Shown: in pieces, positions 27,584 through 36,280 of the stretch
Layout: every line of letters begins with the position of its first letter
Numbering within the stretch: position 1 is the first letter of the stretch
Assembly (NCBI RefSeq): GCF_003700275.1
Contig: NZ_RBRE01000033.1
Span: forward strand, 62,001-126,000
DNA from: Pseudomonas cichorii
GTDB lineage: Bacteria > Pseudomonadota > Gammaproteobacteria > Pseudomonadales > Pseudomonadaceae
DNA: 64,000 nucleotides
Reading direction: 5' to 3'
Notes under the pieces: model-generated
Told to the model about the DNA's origin: nothing
Databases searched by the model: none
What the model saw: the letters and a program-made list of their open reading frames with translations, nothing else
Translations under genes and position numbers: made by a program

Positions 27584-28882
27584 ATGAACACTGCATGCCT
27601 TGCCGCGCGTCTGGTCCTGCTTGGTTGTCTGGCCTGGAGCGCATCGGCGCAGGCCGAGCCGGTCTTTCTGGTCGGGATCGGCACCCACCTGATGAACTTC
27701 GATCACGCCCTGCGCCAGCCGCTGAACCTCGCCGCAAAGGCGGGTTTCAATGCCGTCAGGGACGATATTTTCTGGTCGACCGCCGAACCCCGGCCCAACC
27801 AGCTACGCATCATTCCGCAATGGCGCAGCTACCTGAACACGGCCAATGACCTGAAGCTCAACAGAACCGCAATCCTCGGTTACAGCACCTACTTCCACAA
27901 CAACGCCAAGCCGCGCACGCCCGCAGTCACGGTGCCGTTTCTGAAGTACGTCGATTACGTCACCCGGCAACTGGGCAACAAGGTGAGCTTTTATGAGGTC
28001 TGGAACGAGTGGGATCTGGATGGCCCAAAGGACCGGCAGCTCAGCCTGGATTATGCCGAACTGGTGCGCAGCACCGTGCCGGTGATCCGCCAGAACACCC
28101 GCAACCGCAACGGCACTCCGGCGAAGATCCTGGCGGGTGCGATTACCCGCGACGGCATGAATGGCGGTTTCGCGGACGGCCTGATCGAAAGCGGCGTGCT
28201 GGATCTGGTCGACGGCCTTTCCCTGCATCCCTACGCCCATTGCTCGGCCAGCAACGGCAATACTCCGGAAGCCTGGGTGCGCTGGATGACCCGCTACGAG
28301 CAGGACATCCGCAGCCGGGTTGGCCGTGCGGTGCCGCTGTATCTCACCGAAATGGGCTGGCCCAGCCACCAGGGCCCCTGCGGCAAGAGCGAAGTGACCC
28401 AGGCCGTGTACATGGCGCGGATATTCTTTCTGGCGCGCACGGTGCCGAATGTCAAAGGCCTGTGGTGGTACGACCTGTTCAACGACGGGCCGAACCGCTA
28501 CGACCAGGAACACAACTTCGGCGTGCTCAACGAAGACCTTTCGCCCAAGCCGGCCTACCACATGATGCAGGCCATTGCGCCGGTGGTCGGCAGTTTCACC
28601 TACGATGCACAGGCCAGCAGCCTGACCGACAGCACTTACCTGCTGTATTTCGACAAGGGCGAAGATCGCGTGCTGGTGGCCTGGGCGATTGGCGCACCAC
28701 GGGATGAGCAGATCGTCAGCAAGGGGCCGATGAGCGGCCCGGTAAGGCTGACCGATACCGTCAGGGCCGAACAGGGCCAGGTAGACAGCGCTCAGTCATG
28801 GCAGTGTCAGGCAGAGCGCTGCTCGGCCACGATCGGCCTGACCAACTTTCCCAAGATCATCAGCCTGAACAGCCGTCACTGA
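27584..28882 (+). CDS. Secreted clan-A glycoside hydrolase (PslG/GH39-like)
   Basis: The 432-residue protein has a signal peptide (NTACLAARLVLLGCLAWSAS, cleavage near AQA-E) and a TIM-barrel glycosidase domain with the acid/base motif VWNEWD (E142) and nucleophile motif LTEMGWPS (E256), as in clan GH-A; GH39 and GH5 are the closest fits. It ends with a small beta domain (~330-432). The layout resembles PslG, which trims Psl polysaccharide. Its pairing with a polymerase-like gene suggests it processes the same glycan. The 3' end overlaps the convergent response-regulator gene by 7 bp. Confidence 0.78.
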   Translation: MNTACLAARLVLLGCLAWSASAQAEPVFLVGIGTHLMNFDHALRQPLNLAAKAGFNAVRDDIFWSTAEPRPNQLRIIPQWRSYLNTANDLKLNRTAILGYSTYFHNNAKPRTPAVTVPFLKYVDYVTRQLGNKVSFYEVWNEWDLDGPKDRQLSLDYAELVRSTVPVIRQNTRNRNGTPAKILAGAITRDGMNGGFADGLIESGVLDLVDGLSLHPYAHCSASNGNTPEAWVRWMTRYEQDIRSRVGRAVPLYLTEMGWPSHQGPCGKSEVTQAVYMARIFFLARTVPNVKGLWWYDLFNDGPNRYDQEHNFGVLNEDLSPKPAYHMMQAIAPVVGSFTYDAQASSLTDSTYLLYFDKGEDRVLVAWAIGAPRDEQIVSKGPMSGPVRLTDTVRAEQGQVDSAQSWQCQAERCSATIGLTNFPKIISLNSRH

Positions 28883-29529
28883 TTCGGCAGTGCGCCGGAC
28901 GCCTGGAGGCGCTCGGCAAACTTGACCAGATCTGCCAGCGAGTCCGCCTGCATCTTGCGCATCACCGAGCCGCGCCGGACCTTGACGGTTATTTCGCTGA
29001 CATTGAGCCGACCCGCAATCTGCTTGTTCAACAGGCCGCTGACCACCAGTTCCAGCACTTGCTGTTCGCCAGCGTTGAGGCTCGCATAGCGTCGTTGCAA
29101 CTCGCTTTCCACCGCGCTGGCCTGGCGTCTTGCCCGGTCACGTACCAGGCCCTGCTGGATCGCATCCAGCAAGTCCTGCTCACGAAAAGGCTTGGTCAGA
29201 AACTCCAGGGCCCCGGCCTTCATCGCCCGCACCGACATCGGAATATCGCCATGCCCGGTAATGAAAATCACCGGCAGCCCGATGCCCCGACGGACCATCT
29301 CACCCTGAAAATCCAGGCCGCTCATGCCCGGCATGCGCACGTCCAGAATCAGGCAGCCGGGCGCATCGGGGCGCGGGGTATCGAGGAACTGCTGAGTCGA
29401 GCCGAACAGCATGGAGCGCAACCCGACCGACGCCAGCAAATCCTCCAGAGCCGAACGCACCGATTGATCGTCGTCGATCACATAAATGATCGGTTCTTCG
29501 GCCTGCGGGGCCGGAACGATGGTTTTCAT
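28876..29529 (-). CDS. FixJ-type response regulator
   Basis: The 217-residue protein has a receiver domain (~14-125) with the acidic pair DDD (20-22), phospho-acceptor D63 in ILDVRMPGMSG, and the conserved Lys in FLTKPFRE. A LuxR/FixJ helix-turn-helix follows (~150-215, NKQIAGRLNVSEITVKVRRG). The start is ATG at 29529; the preceding TTG is less likely. Its ATG overlaps the kinase stop (ATGA), so the pair is coupled and forms the end of the ABC transporter operon. Its targets are unknown. Confidence 0.9.
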   Translation of the reverse strand: MKTIVPAPQAEEPIIYVIDDDQSVRSALEDLLASVGLRSMLFGSTQQFLDTPRPDAPGCLILDVRMPGMSGLDFQGEMVRRGIGLPVIFITGHGDIPMSVRAMKAGALEFLTKPFREQDLLDAIQQGLVRDRARRQASAVESELQRRYASLNAGEQQVLELVVSGLLNKQIAGRLNVSEITVKVRRGSVMRKMQADSLADLVKFAERLQASGALPNQ

Positions 29530-30593
29530 CAACTCTCCATTCGTGCGGTAGGCAGGGTGAAATGAAAGATCGCGCCGCCATGCTCGCCGGGCGTCATCCA
29601 GATCCGTCCGCCATGGGCTTCGATAATCGAACGGCTGATCGCCAGACCGATCCCCATCCCCTGTTTCTTGGTCGTGTAGAAGGCATCGAAGATTCGTTCG
29701 AGATGTTCTGCCGGAACACCGATCCCGTTATCGCGCACTGAAAACCTGATATCCGTGCCTGCGCTCCAGTCCACAACCACCTGCAACTGACCTTGGCCCG
29801 GCTCCAGACCACTCATGGCGTCCAGCGCGTTGAGCATCATGTTCAGCAGCACCTGCTGAAGCTGCACCCTGTCGGCCAGCAGCGGTGGCAAGCCGTCGGG
29901 AATATCCACGCTCAGAACAATGCCCTGCTGGTTCATTTCACTGTGAGCAAGCGAGACGATTTCAGCAACGGCATCGGCGACACTCACCCATTCCTTGTGG
30001 GTCAGGGCCGGTCTGGCCAGCGCCCGCACATGCACGATCACATCGCTGGCCCGGTTGGCATCACCGATCATGCGCTCGATGGCCTGGCGAGCCTTCGGCA
30101 GGTTGGCCGGCTCGGTGGCCAGCCAGCGCAGCCCGGCATTGCCACTGGTGACAATCGCCGCCAGCGGCTGATTGACTTCATGGGCGATGGACGCGGTCAG
30201 CTCACCCAGCATATTGACCCGGGCGATCTGCGCCAACTGGGTACGCGCTTCATGAGCCGTGCGCACGGCTGCGGCCAGGCGCAGTGCCAGATAGGTGGTC
30301 AGGGCGATGGCCAGCAGGCTGATAGCGCAATTGATCAGTCCCGACTCGCTGGAGCGCGAAGTGGTCAGTTCATAGCTGATCACCGTCAGCCCCATGCAGC
30401 CCAGCGCGACCGCGATCACGCCAGCCGTGGGCATGAAGCGGGCAGCCATCAGCACCACGGCGATCTGGAAGACCCCGACTGCGATCTCCAGATCCGTCAG
30501 GGTATCGGCAATCGCAATGGCCACCGCCAGCGCCAGCAACGCGGCTAGTCGAACGGCCATGGCCGCTTTGCCAAAGGTTTTCGACTCTCGCAT
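29529..30593 (-). CDS. Membrane sensor histidine kinase (FixL/DctB-like catalytic domain)
   Basis: The 354-residue protein has four hydrophobic segments (residues ~12-110) with short loops, so the signal is probably sensed in or near the membrane. It then has a HisKA domain with SIAHEVNQPLAAI (H138) and a HATPase domain with NMMLNALDAM (N box), DNGIGVP (G1) and GMGIGLAISRSII (G2). The ATG at 30593 gives this length; a TTG at 30644, 3 bp after the upstream gene, would add 17 residues. It is co-transcribed with its regulator and an ABC transporter that it may control. Confidence 0.87.
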   Translation of the reverse strand: MRESKTFGKAAMAVRLAALLALAVAIAIADTLTDLEIAVGVFQIAVVLMAARFMPTAGVIAVALGCMGLTVISYELTTSRSSESGLINCAISLLAIALTTYLALRLAAAVRTAHEARTQLAQIARVNMLGELTASIAHEVNQPLAAIVTSGNAGLRWLATEPANLPKARQAIERMIGDANRASDVIVHVRALARPALTHKEWVSVADAVAEIVSLAHSEMNQQGIVLSVDIPDGLPPLLADRVQLQQVLLNMMLNALDAMSGLEPGQGQLQVVVDWSAGTDIRFSVRDNGIGVPAEHLERIFDAFYTTKKQGMGIGLAISRSIIEAHGGRIWMTPGEHGGAIFHFTLPTARMES

Positions 30594-30647
30594 TGCCAGC
30601 GTCTCGCTCGTTGATGAAGGCTGAATATGCCAGTTTTCGGGCAATGT

Positions 30648-31949
30648 CTATGAAGGATTGTCGAGGCTGAACTGATCCAGCACTTCATCATAGGCAAAAA
30701 GCTCGGCGTAGCGCCCCCACTGGGTAACGCAGCGCAAGGTCTGCATGGCATCGCTTTCGGACATGAAGTCTTCCAGTGGGTCCCGGAAGCGCCGCGCCGG
30801 CGCGGTGTGACTGGCGCGATCATCCAGCACACGGCGGATATGCGAAACCAGCGGCACGAAACTCAGCAGGTGATGAGCGAACAGCTGTTTGCGTTCGTCG
30901 ACATCGGCCAGCGCATAACGCCGCGCAGAAGGCAGCAAACGGATATCGCCGCCCTTGAGTTCGGCAAAGCGCAGCAGTTGCAGGACCTCGGCAATCGGGA
31001 ACAACTCGTCGGCGTTGTAGTGCAGTGCGCTCGCCAGCTCCGGCAAGTCCGCCGTGGCGCCATAAGGCGGCGCATGAATCGCCTCGATCAGCCCGGTCAG
31101 CGCGTTGATCGATACCTGCGGCAACACCATGCCCAGGCCGGTGCCCGGAAACACGCCCTGACGCTGCTCGCCAGTGTGGTTGTCCTGAGTCATCAGCACG
31201 TAGATTTCCTCGACCAGCGCCCGGAACGACGGATCCTGGCGATTGCGTGGCTGCGGCAGGTCGACCTTGATCTCGCTGACCACCCGCCCGGGATTGGAGG
31301 AAAACAGCAGAATGCGGTCGCACATCAGCACCGCTTCGGCGATGTTATGGGTGACCATCAGGATCGACTTGATCGGCATCCGCCCTTCCGACCACATATC
31401 CAGCAGATCGGTGCGCAGTGTTTCGGCGGTCAGCACATCGAGGGCGGAAAAGGGTTCGTCCATCAGCAGCACATCGGGATCGATCACCAGAGCACGGGCC
31501 ATGCCAACGCGCTGGCGCATGCCACCCGACAGTTCCTTGGGATAGGCGCTCTCGAAACCGTCCAGCCCGATCAGATCGATGGCCGCCAGGGCGCGCTTGC
31601 GACGCTGCTCGGCGGGCACTCGCTGCGCCTCCAGGCCGACCTCCACGTTCTCCAGCACCGTCAGCCATGGAAACAGGGCAAAGCTCTGAAAGACCATGCT
31701 TACCGTCGGTGCGCGACCCTGCGGCCCGGCAGGAAAACTCACCTCGCCCGCCGTGGGCACCACCAGGCCGGCGATGGAGCGCAGCAAGGTGGATTTTCCG
31801 GAACCCGAACGACCCAGCAGGCCGATGATTTCGTTTTCGTTGAGCTTGAGCGTCACGTTATCGAGCACCAGGCGCTCTTTGCTGGCCTTGCCGTAGACAT
31901 GCCGGACTTCCCGCACATCCACCAGGCAGCGCTTTTCGATAGTCATCAT
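30648..31949 (-). CDS. ABC transporter ATPase with C-terminal AAA-associated domain (nitrate/sulfonate type)
   Basis: The 433-residue protein has an ABC ATPase domain (~8-250) with Walker A GRSGSGKST (~46), Q-loop, signature LSGGMRQRVGMARALVID and Walker B LLMDEPFSAL. A C-terminal domain of ~150 residues (~285-425, beginning VSINALTGLIEAIHAPP) matches the AAA-associated regulatory domain found on some nitrate/taurine-type importers. It energises the fused permease encoded 12 bp upstream. No periplasmic binding-protein gene is present, so the substrate is unknown. Confidence 0.88.
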   Translation of the reverse strand: MMTIEKRCLVDVREVRHVYGKASKERLVLDNVTLKLNENEIIGLLGRSGSGKSTLLRSIAGLVVPTAGEVSFPAGPQGRAPTVSMVFQSFALFPWLTVLENVEVGLEAQRVPAEQRRKRALAAIDLIGLDGFESAYPKELSGGMRQRVGMARALVIDPDVLLMDEPFSALDVLTAETLRTDLLDMWSEGRMPIKSILMVTHNIAEAVLMCDRILLFSSNPGRVVSEIKVDLPQPRNRQDPSFRALVEEIYVLMTQDNHTGEQRQGVFPGTGLGMVLPQVSINALTGLIEAIHAPPYGATADLPELASALHYNADELFPIAEVLQLLRFAELKGGDIRLLPSARRYALADVDERKQLFAHHLLSFVPLVSHIRRVLDDRASHTAPARRFRDPLEDFMSESDAMQTLRCVTQWGRYAELFAYDEVLDQFSLDNPS

Positions 31950-31961
31950 GGGTTCCCCTCC

Positions 31962-33716
31962 TCAGGCCAGGCTCAAACGACGCTCGGCAAACCCGTACAA
32001 CGGACGCCAGAGCAAGCGGTTGAAGGCAATTACAAAGACCGACATCACCACGACACCCAGAGCAACCCTGGCGAAATCACCGGCCTGAGTGGCATTGGCG
32101 ATATACGAGCCCAGTCCGGTCGCCTGCAGCGATGTGTCGCCCCACGACACCGCTTCGGCGACGATGCTGGCGTTCCAGGAGCCGCCCGAAGCGGTCAGCG
32201 CACCGGTGATGTAGTAAGGAAAGATTCCCGGCAGGGCCACGCGCCGCCACCATTGCCAGCCACGCATGTTGAAGATCCCGGCCACTTCGCGCAGATCGGT
32301 CGGCAACGCGCTGGCTCCGGCGATCACGTTGAACAGGATGTACCACTGCGTGCCCAGCACCATGAGTGGCGAGAGCCAGATATCCGGATTCAGGTGCAGC
32401 CCGACAATCGCAATGACGGCGAACGGAAACAGGACGTTGGCGGGAAACGCCGCCAGAAACTGCGCGACCGGTTGCAGCCGTTCAGCCCAGACCGACCGCA
32501 AGCCGATCCACACACCAATCGGCACCCAGATCAGGCTGGCGATCACGGTCAACAGGACCACACGCAGCATGGTCGCCAGACCCAGACCGAAAGCGTTCAC
32601 GACATCGTCCAGCCCCAGCGATGCACCGATGAAATGCACCAGCCAGACACTCGCGGCCACACAACCGGCCAGCACCAGCAGCAACCAGAGGCTGTCGGCC
32701 AGGCGGCTAGATGACGCTGTGGATAACTTTTTGCGCGACCAACCCAGAGCCGTCCAGTCCAGCAGCATCAAGGCGCGCCAGGGAGCGCTCAGTACTGCGC
32801 CCAATGCCGGGACCAGACGCGAGCGTCCCAGCAGGCTGTACATCCAGGAGCGCGGGCGCTTTTGCGAGGCGGTCTGCTCGAAACGAAACTTGTCGGCCCA
32901 GGCCACCACCGGCCTGAACAGCAACTGGTCGTAGCAAAGAATCACCAGCGCCATGGCACCGACCGCCCAGGCCACCGCAGTCAGATCCTGACGGGCTATC
33001 GCCAGAGCCAGCCAGGAACCGATGCCGGGCAGGTTGATCTGGGTATCGGCGACCGAAATCGCTTCGCAGGCTACGACGAAGAACCAGCCTCCGGACATCG
33101 ACATCATCATGTTCCAGACCAGACCCGGCATCGCGAACGGCAACTCCAGGCGCATGAACCTGAGCAATGGCGAGAAACCGAACTGACGGCTGACTTCATG
33201 CAAATCGCCGGGCACGGTGCGCAGCGATTGATAGAAACTGAAAGTCATGTTCCAGGCCTGGCTGGTGAAGATGGCAAAGATCGCCGCCAGTTCCGCACCC
33301 AGTTGTCGACCGGGAAACATGCCCATGAATACCGTCACGGTAAAGGCCAGAAAACCCAGAACCGGTACGGACTGCAGAATATCCAGCGCCGGTACGATAA
33401 TCATCTCGGCCTTGCGACTCTTGGCCGCCAGCGTCGCCACGATAAAAGTGAAGATCAATGAAGCGGCCAGCGCCGCAAACATGCGCAAGGTTGTGCGTAA
33501 TGCATACTCGGGCAACTGCGCCGGATCCAGCACCATGGGCGTGCTGCTCAACACCGCCAGAGGCTGGGCCATCTGCTTTACACCATGAAACACCAGTACG
33601 GCACTCACGGCGAGAATCAATACGCAGATGAAATCGGCCAGGCCAGAGGCATGACGGCGGGACGATCCGTATTTAAGCGTCGGCAGTTTTTTATCGGATT
33701 CAAAGACAGAGTTCAT
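31962..33716 (-). CDS. ABC transporter permease, two fused BPD domains
   Basis: The 584-residue inner-membrane protein contains two binding-protein-dependent transport domains in tandem: residues ~70-270 (EAA loop FGFSPLLRFMRLELPFAMPG) and ~370-575 (EAA loop FNMRGWQWWRRVALPGIFPYY), joined by a soluble linker. Normally two copies of a single-domain permease pair up, so this fusion supplies the complete channel. It is first in the operon with the ATPase, kinase and regulator. A binding protein is missing locally. A perfect DnaA-box 9-mer lies inside (32718-32726). Confidence 0.88.
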   Translation of the reverse strand: MNSVFESDKKLPTLKYGSSRRHASGLADFICVLILAVSAVLVFHGVKQMAQPLAVLSSTPMVLDPAQLPEYALRTTLRMFAALAASLIFTFIVATLAAKSRKAEMIIVPALDILQSVPVLGFLAFTVTVFMGMFPGRQLGAELAAIFAIFTSQAWNMTFSFYQSLRTVPGDLHEVSRQFGFSPLLRFMRLELPFAMPGLVWNMMMSMSGGWFFVVACEAISVADTQINLPGIGSWLALAIARQDLTAVAWAVGAMALVILCYDQLLFRPVVAWADKFRFEQTASQKRPRSWMYSLLGRSRLVPALGAVLSAPWRALMLLDWTALGWSRKKLSTASSSRLADSLWLLLVLAGCVAASVWLVHFIGASLGLDDVVNAFGLGLATMLRVVLLTVIASLIWVPIGVWIGLRSVWAERLQPVAQFLAAFPANVLFPFAVIAIVGLHLNPDIWLSPLMVLGTQWYILFNVIAGASALPTDLREVAGIFNMRGWQWWRRVALPGIFPYYITGALTASGGSWNASIVAEAVSWGDTSLQATGLGSYIANATQAGDFARVALGVVVMSVFVIAFNRLLWRPLYGFAERRLSLA

Positions 33717-34041
33717 TGCTCACCCCGAACAGATACATAAAGGCAAGGCGGCAAAGTTCAGAGAGACTTGCCGTGAGCGTTGAGCGAAAAGTTAATCAAC
33801 TAACACTGCGCTGTTCACGGCAAGTTTATAGAGGTTCAGAAAATGCTTGGAACTGCAAAAGTAGCCAATTATCAAACAGGGATATAACCGGGGTATACCA
33901 AGGTATATATTCGCGAATGAATTGGCTCCGATGGTCTGTATTTATTTTTGCCTGGAATACTGCTGTCGCGAGCAAGATCCCTCTCACAGGATGAATACAG
34001 TTTCTGAGAGAGGGCTTGCCCGCGACGGATCCAGACGATAC
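33717..34041. other. Intergenic region upstream of ABC operon
   Basis: The 325 bp contain AT-rich, promoter-like sequence around 33880-33910 (tatatacc and ggtata repeats), a half REP-like element at 33910-33929 and a longer inverted repeat at 33963-34027. There is no gene I can support. Confidence 0.5.
33963..34027. repeat. REP-like inverted repeat
   Basis: The arms gtcgcgagcaagatccctctc and gagagagggcttgcccgcgac pair with few mismatches. This matches the 'gcgagcaag...cgctc' type of REP common in Pseudomonas. It immediately follows the chemoreceptor gene on its transcribed strand. Confidence 0.7.
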
Positions 34042-35964
34042 TCAAACCCGGAAATGACTCACCATCATCTGTAGCTGATTGCCCAGACGCGCCAGCTCCA
34101 CACTGGAGGCTGCGGTTTCTTCACTGGCTTCAGCAGTCTGCTCGGAGACATCGCGAACGTTGATGATGCTGCGGCTGATCTCGTCGGCCACCGAACTCTG
34201 CTGCTCGGCTGCGGCAGCGATCTGCTGGTTCATGGCCTGAATGCTGGAAACCGTGCGCGTAATGCTTTCCAGAGACGTGCCGGCCTTGCGGGTCAGGGCA
34301 ACGCCGCTGTCGGTCAGGTTACGGCTGCCGAGCATGATGTCGGAAACCTGCCGAGTACCATTCTGCAGCGCAGCGACCAGGCTTTCGATTTCCTCGGTCG
34401 ATTGCTGGGTACGTTGTGCCAGACCACGCACTTCATCGGCCACCACCGCAAAGCCACGCCCCGCTTCACCGGCGCGCGCGGCTTCAATGGCCGCGTTGAG
34501 CGCCAGCAGGTTGGTTTGTTCGGCCACAGCCTTGATCACGTCCATGACCTTGCCGATCTTGTCGCTTTCCTGCTCCAGAACCGTCATGGCTTCGCTGGAA
34601 CGGATGACTTCGGCAGCCAGCTTTTCAATCTGCTGAATGGCCTCGCCTACCACCTTGTCGCCTTCGCGGGCTTCCTTGTCGGCTGTCGAAGCGGCCACCG
34701 AGGCCTGCTCGGCATTGCGCGCCACTTCATGCACAGTGGCTGACATTTCATGCATGGCTGTCGCCACCTGATCGGTTTCGACTTTCTGGCTGTTGACCCC
34801 GGCGCTGGTCTGTTCGGTCACGGCCGACAGTTCTTCGGCCGCACTGGCAATCTGGGTCACGCCATCGCGAATCCCGGTAATCAGATCACGCAGCGTGGTA
34901 CCCATGCGCTGAATGCCCTGTTGCAGCACGCCCAGTTCGTCGCGGCGAGTGACGGTCATCGTGTGGCTCAGATCGCCCGAAGCGATGCGATTCACGACTT
35001 CCAGGGTTTCCTGCAATGGCCGGGTGATCTGGCGAGTAATGATGATTGCCGCCGCCACACCGAGCAGCAACACAATCAGCGTGCCAATGATCTGCAGGCG
35101 ACGAGCATCGGCCGCATCTTCCAGAGCGAGGCCTTCCTGCAGGCTGTAAAGCTCAGCGCCCATCTTGAAGATATCCTCGCCCAGCGCCGTCATTTCCTTG
35201 CGCGTGGAATTGATGCCGATATCCGCGTCCTTGAAGCCCTGCACCGAAGCCTGATAGCTGCGCAGCGCCGTTTCCAGTTGGGCAACCTTGTCACCGTGTT
35301 CGGCAGCGAACGCGGTCTTGAGCCTGTCGACACCCTTGATGGCGTCTTGCAGTTGCTTGAATGCTGTCTGCTCGGTCTTGTCCGTAGGATTCCCGGTATA
35401 ACCGCGCACCTCGTAACGCACCAGTTGCACGTCCATACGGGCGTTGGCAATCAGTTGGAGTTGATCGGAGCGTGCCGGATCGGAAGGCTCCAGCTTCATC
35501 ACGGACTCATTGATCGCAGAGAGCAGCTCGCTCGCCCGGGCAGCATTGACGCCCATTTCGGCACGCACCTGAGCGCTGTTGCGGTAAGCGCTACGCATCT
35601 TGTTCAGCAGCGTTTCATAGGTGTTGAGCTGGTCGCCCAAATTCTCCAGCAATCGCACATTGGCGGGGTTGTTGAAGTTTGCGAGTATGGACTGGCGAGT
35701 TTTCTTGAAGGTATCCAGTTGAGTCTGGACGTTCTGCGCGGCGTTATCGTCGCCGTCGGCGAGCATGTATTGCAGGCGGGCCACCCGCAGCACAGTCAAC
35801 TTGTTGCCCAGTTCGGTGATATCGCCAATCCGGTCGGTGCGGGATATCAACTTGTCGAGGCCATTCCAGCCGACAAGTGCCAGTAAGGCGGTAAAGATCA
35901 GAACGGCTCCAAATCCCAGGGCCAGCTTCATGTTGACGCTAATATTCGCAAAACTGCTATTCAT
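34042..35964 (-). CDS. Methyl-accepting chemotaxis protein with HBM-type ligand-binding domain
   Basis: The 640-residue chemoreceptor has a membrane helix (~10-30), a ~250-residue all-helical periplasmic domain that resembles the helical bimodular (HBM) domain of McpS/McpQ (organic acid sensors), a second helix (~285-305), a HAMP domain and the MCP signalling domain with the hairpin tip [32 protein letters not shown]. The start at 35964 follows GGAG at 6 bases and avoids a 10-residue soluble extension. A FliA promoter precedes it, as expected for a flagellar-chemotaxis gene. The ligand cannot be read from sequence. Confidence 0.92.
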   Translation of the reverse strand: MNSSFANISVNMKLALGFGAVLIFTALLALVGWNGLDKLISRTDRIGDITELGNKLTVLRVARLQYMLADGDDNAAQNVQTQLDTFKKTRQSILANFNNPANVRLLENLGDQLNTYETLLNKMRSAYRNSAQVRAEMGVNAARASELLSAINESVMKLEPSDPARSDQLQLIANARMDVQLVRYEVRGYTGNPTDKTEQTAFKQLQDAIKGVDRLKTAFAAEHGDKVAQLETALRSYQASVQGFKDADIGINSTRKEMTALGEDIFKMGAELYSLQEGLALEDAADARRLQIIGTLIVLLLGVAAAIIITRQITRPLQETLEVVNRIASGDLSHTMTVTRRDELGVLQQGIQRMGTTLRDLITGIRDGVTQIASAAEELSAVTEQTSAGVNSQKVETDQVATAMHEMSATVHEVARNAEQASVAASTADKEAREGDKVVGEAIQQIEKLAAEVIRSSEAMTVLEQESDKIGKVMDVIKAVAEQTNLLALNAAIEAARAGEAGRGFAVVADEVRGLAQRTQQSTEEIESLVAALQNGTRQVSDIMLGSRNLTDSGVALTRKAGTSLESITRTVSSIQAMNQQIAAAAEQQSSVADEISRSIINVRDVSEQTAEASEETAASSVELARLGNQLQMMVSHFRV

Positions 35965-36280
35965 AAATTCTCCGTGATGTTCTGAAAGCGCCATGCAAAA
36001 GCTGAAGATTTTATTTTTTTAGGCAGCAGAGTTGCGCGGTATGCATATCGGCCCGCCCACCCTCAACTTGATCAAAAAGTCCGAAGCCGGGCCAAAAAGA
36101 TTGTTCTAACGCAGGCGCGGCAAGGCGCGCTTCAGGTTGAAGCGCAGGTTTGCGGGGGTTCAGATGGGGAATTCAGGCGGCTGTGCGGAGAAAAAAAGCC
36201 TGTAGAGCGGGTTCTGAAGCGCTGAGGTTCAAGTTATCCACAAGCGCTTCACTCGGGCAGCCCGCTGTCACATGCCGGAG
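35965..36280. other. Intergenic region with two DnaA boxes and a FliA promoter
   Basis: In these 316 bp I see the FliA promoter (36045-36071) and a perfect DnaA box (TTATCCACA, 36234-36242); a second, TGTGGATAA at 36284-36292, lies just inside the end of the adjacent GGDEF gene. The rest, including G-rich sequence at 36110-36175, holds nothing I recognise. Confidence 0.5.
36045..36071 (-). promoter_or_regulatory. Sigma-28 (FliA) promoter for chemoreceptor gene
   Basis: On the minus strand TCAAGTTG, an 11-base spacer and GCCGATAT match the FliA consensus TAAAGTTT-N11-GCCGATAA in 13 of 16 positions with exact spacing. The start codon is about 80 bp downstream. Confidence 0.8.

Noticed and set aside
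30807-32714. A 635-residue plus-strand open frame opposite the ABC ATPase and permease
   Set aside because: Rich in His/Gln/Arg as typical antisense translation, spans two real genes on the other strand.
33886-33912. Possible Zur site at 'gggatataaccggggtata'
   Set aside because: Only one half-site (TATAAC) is present; the other half does not match.
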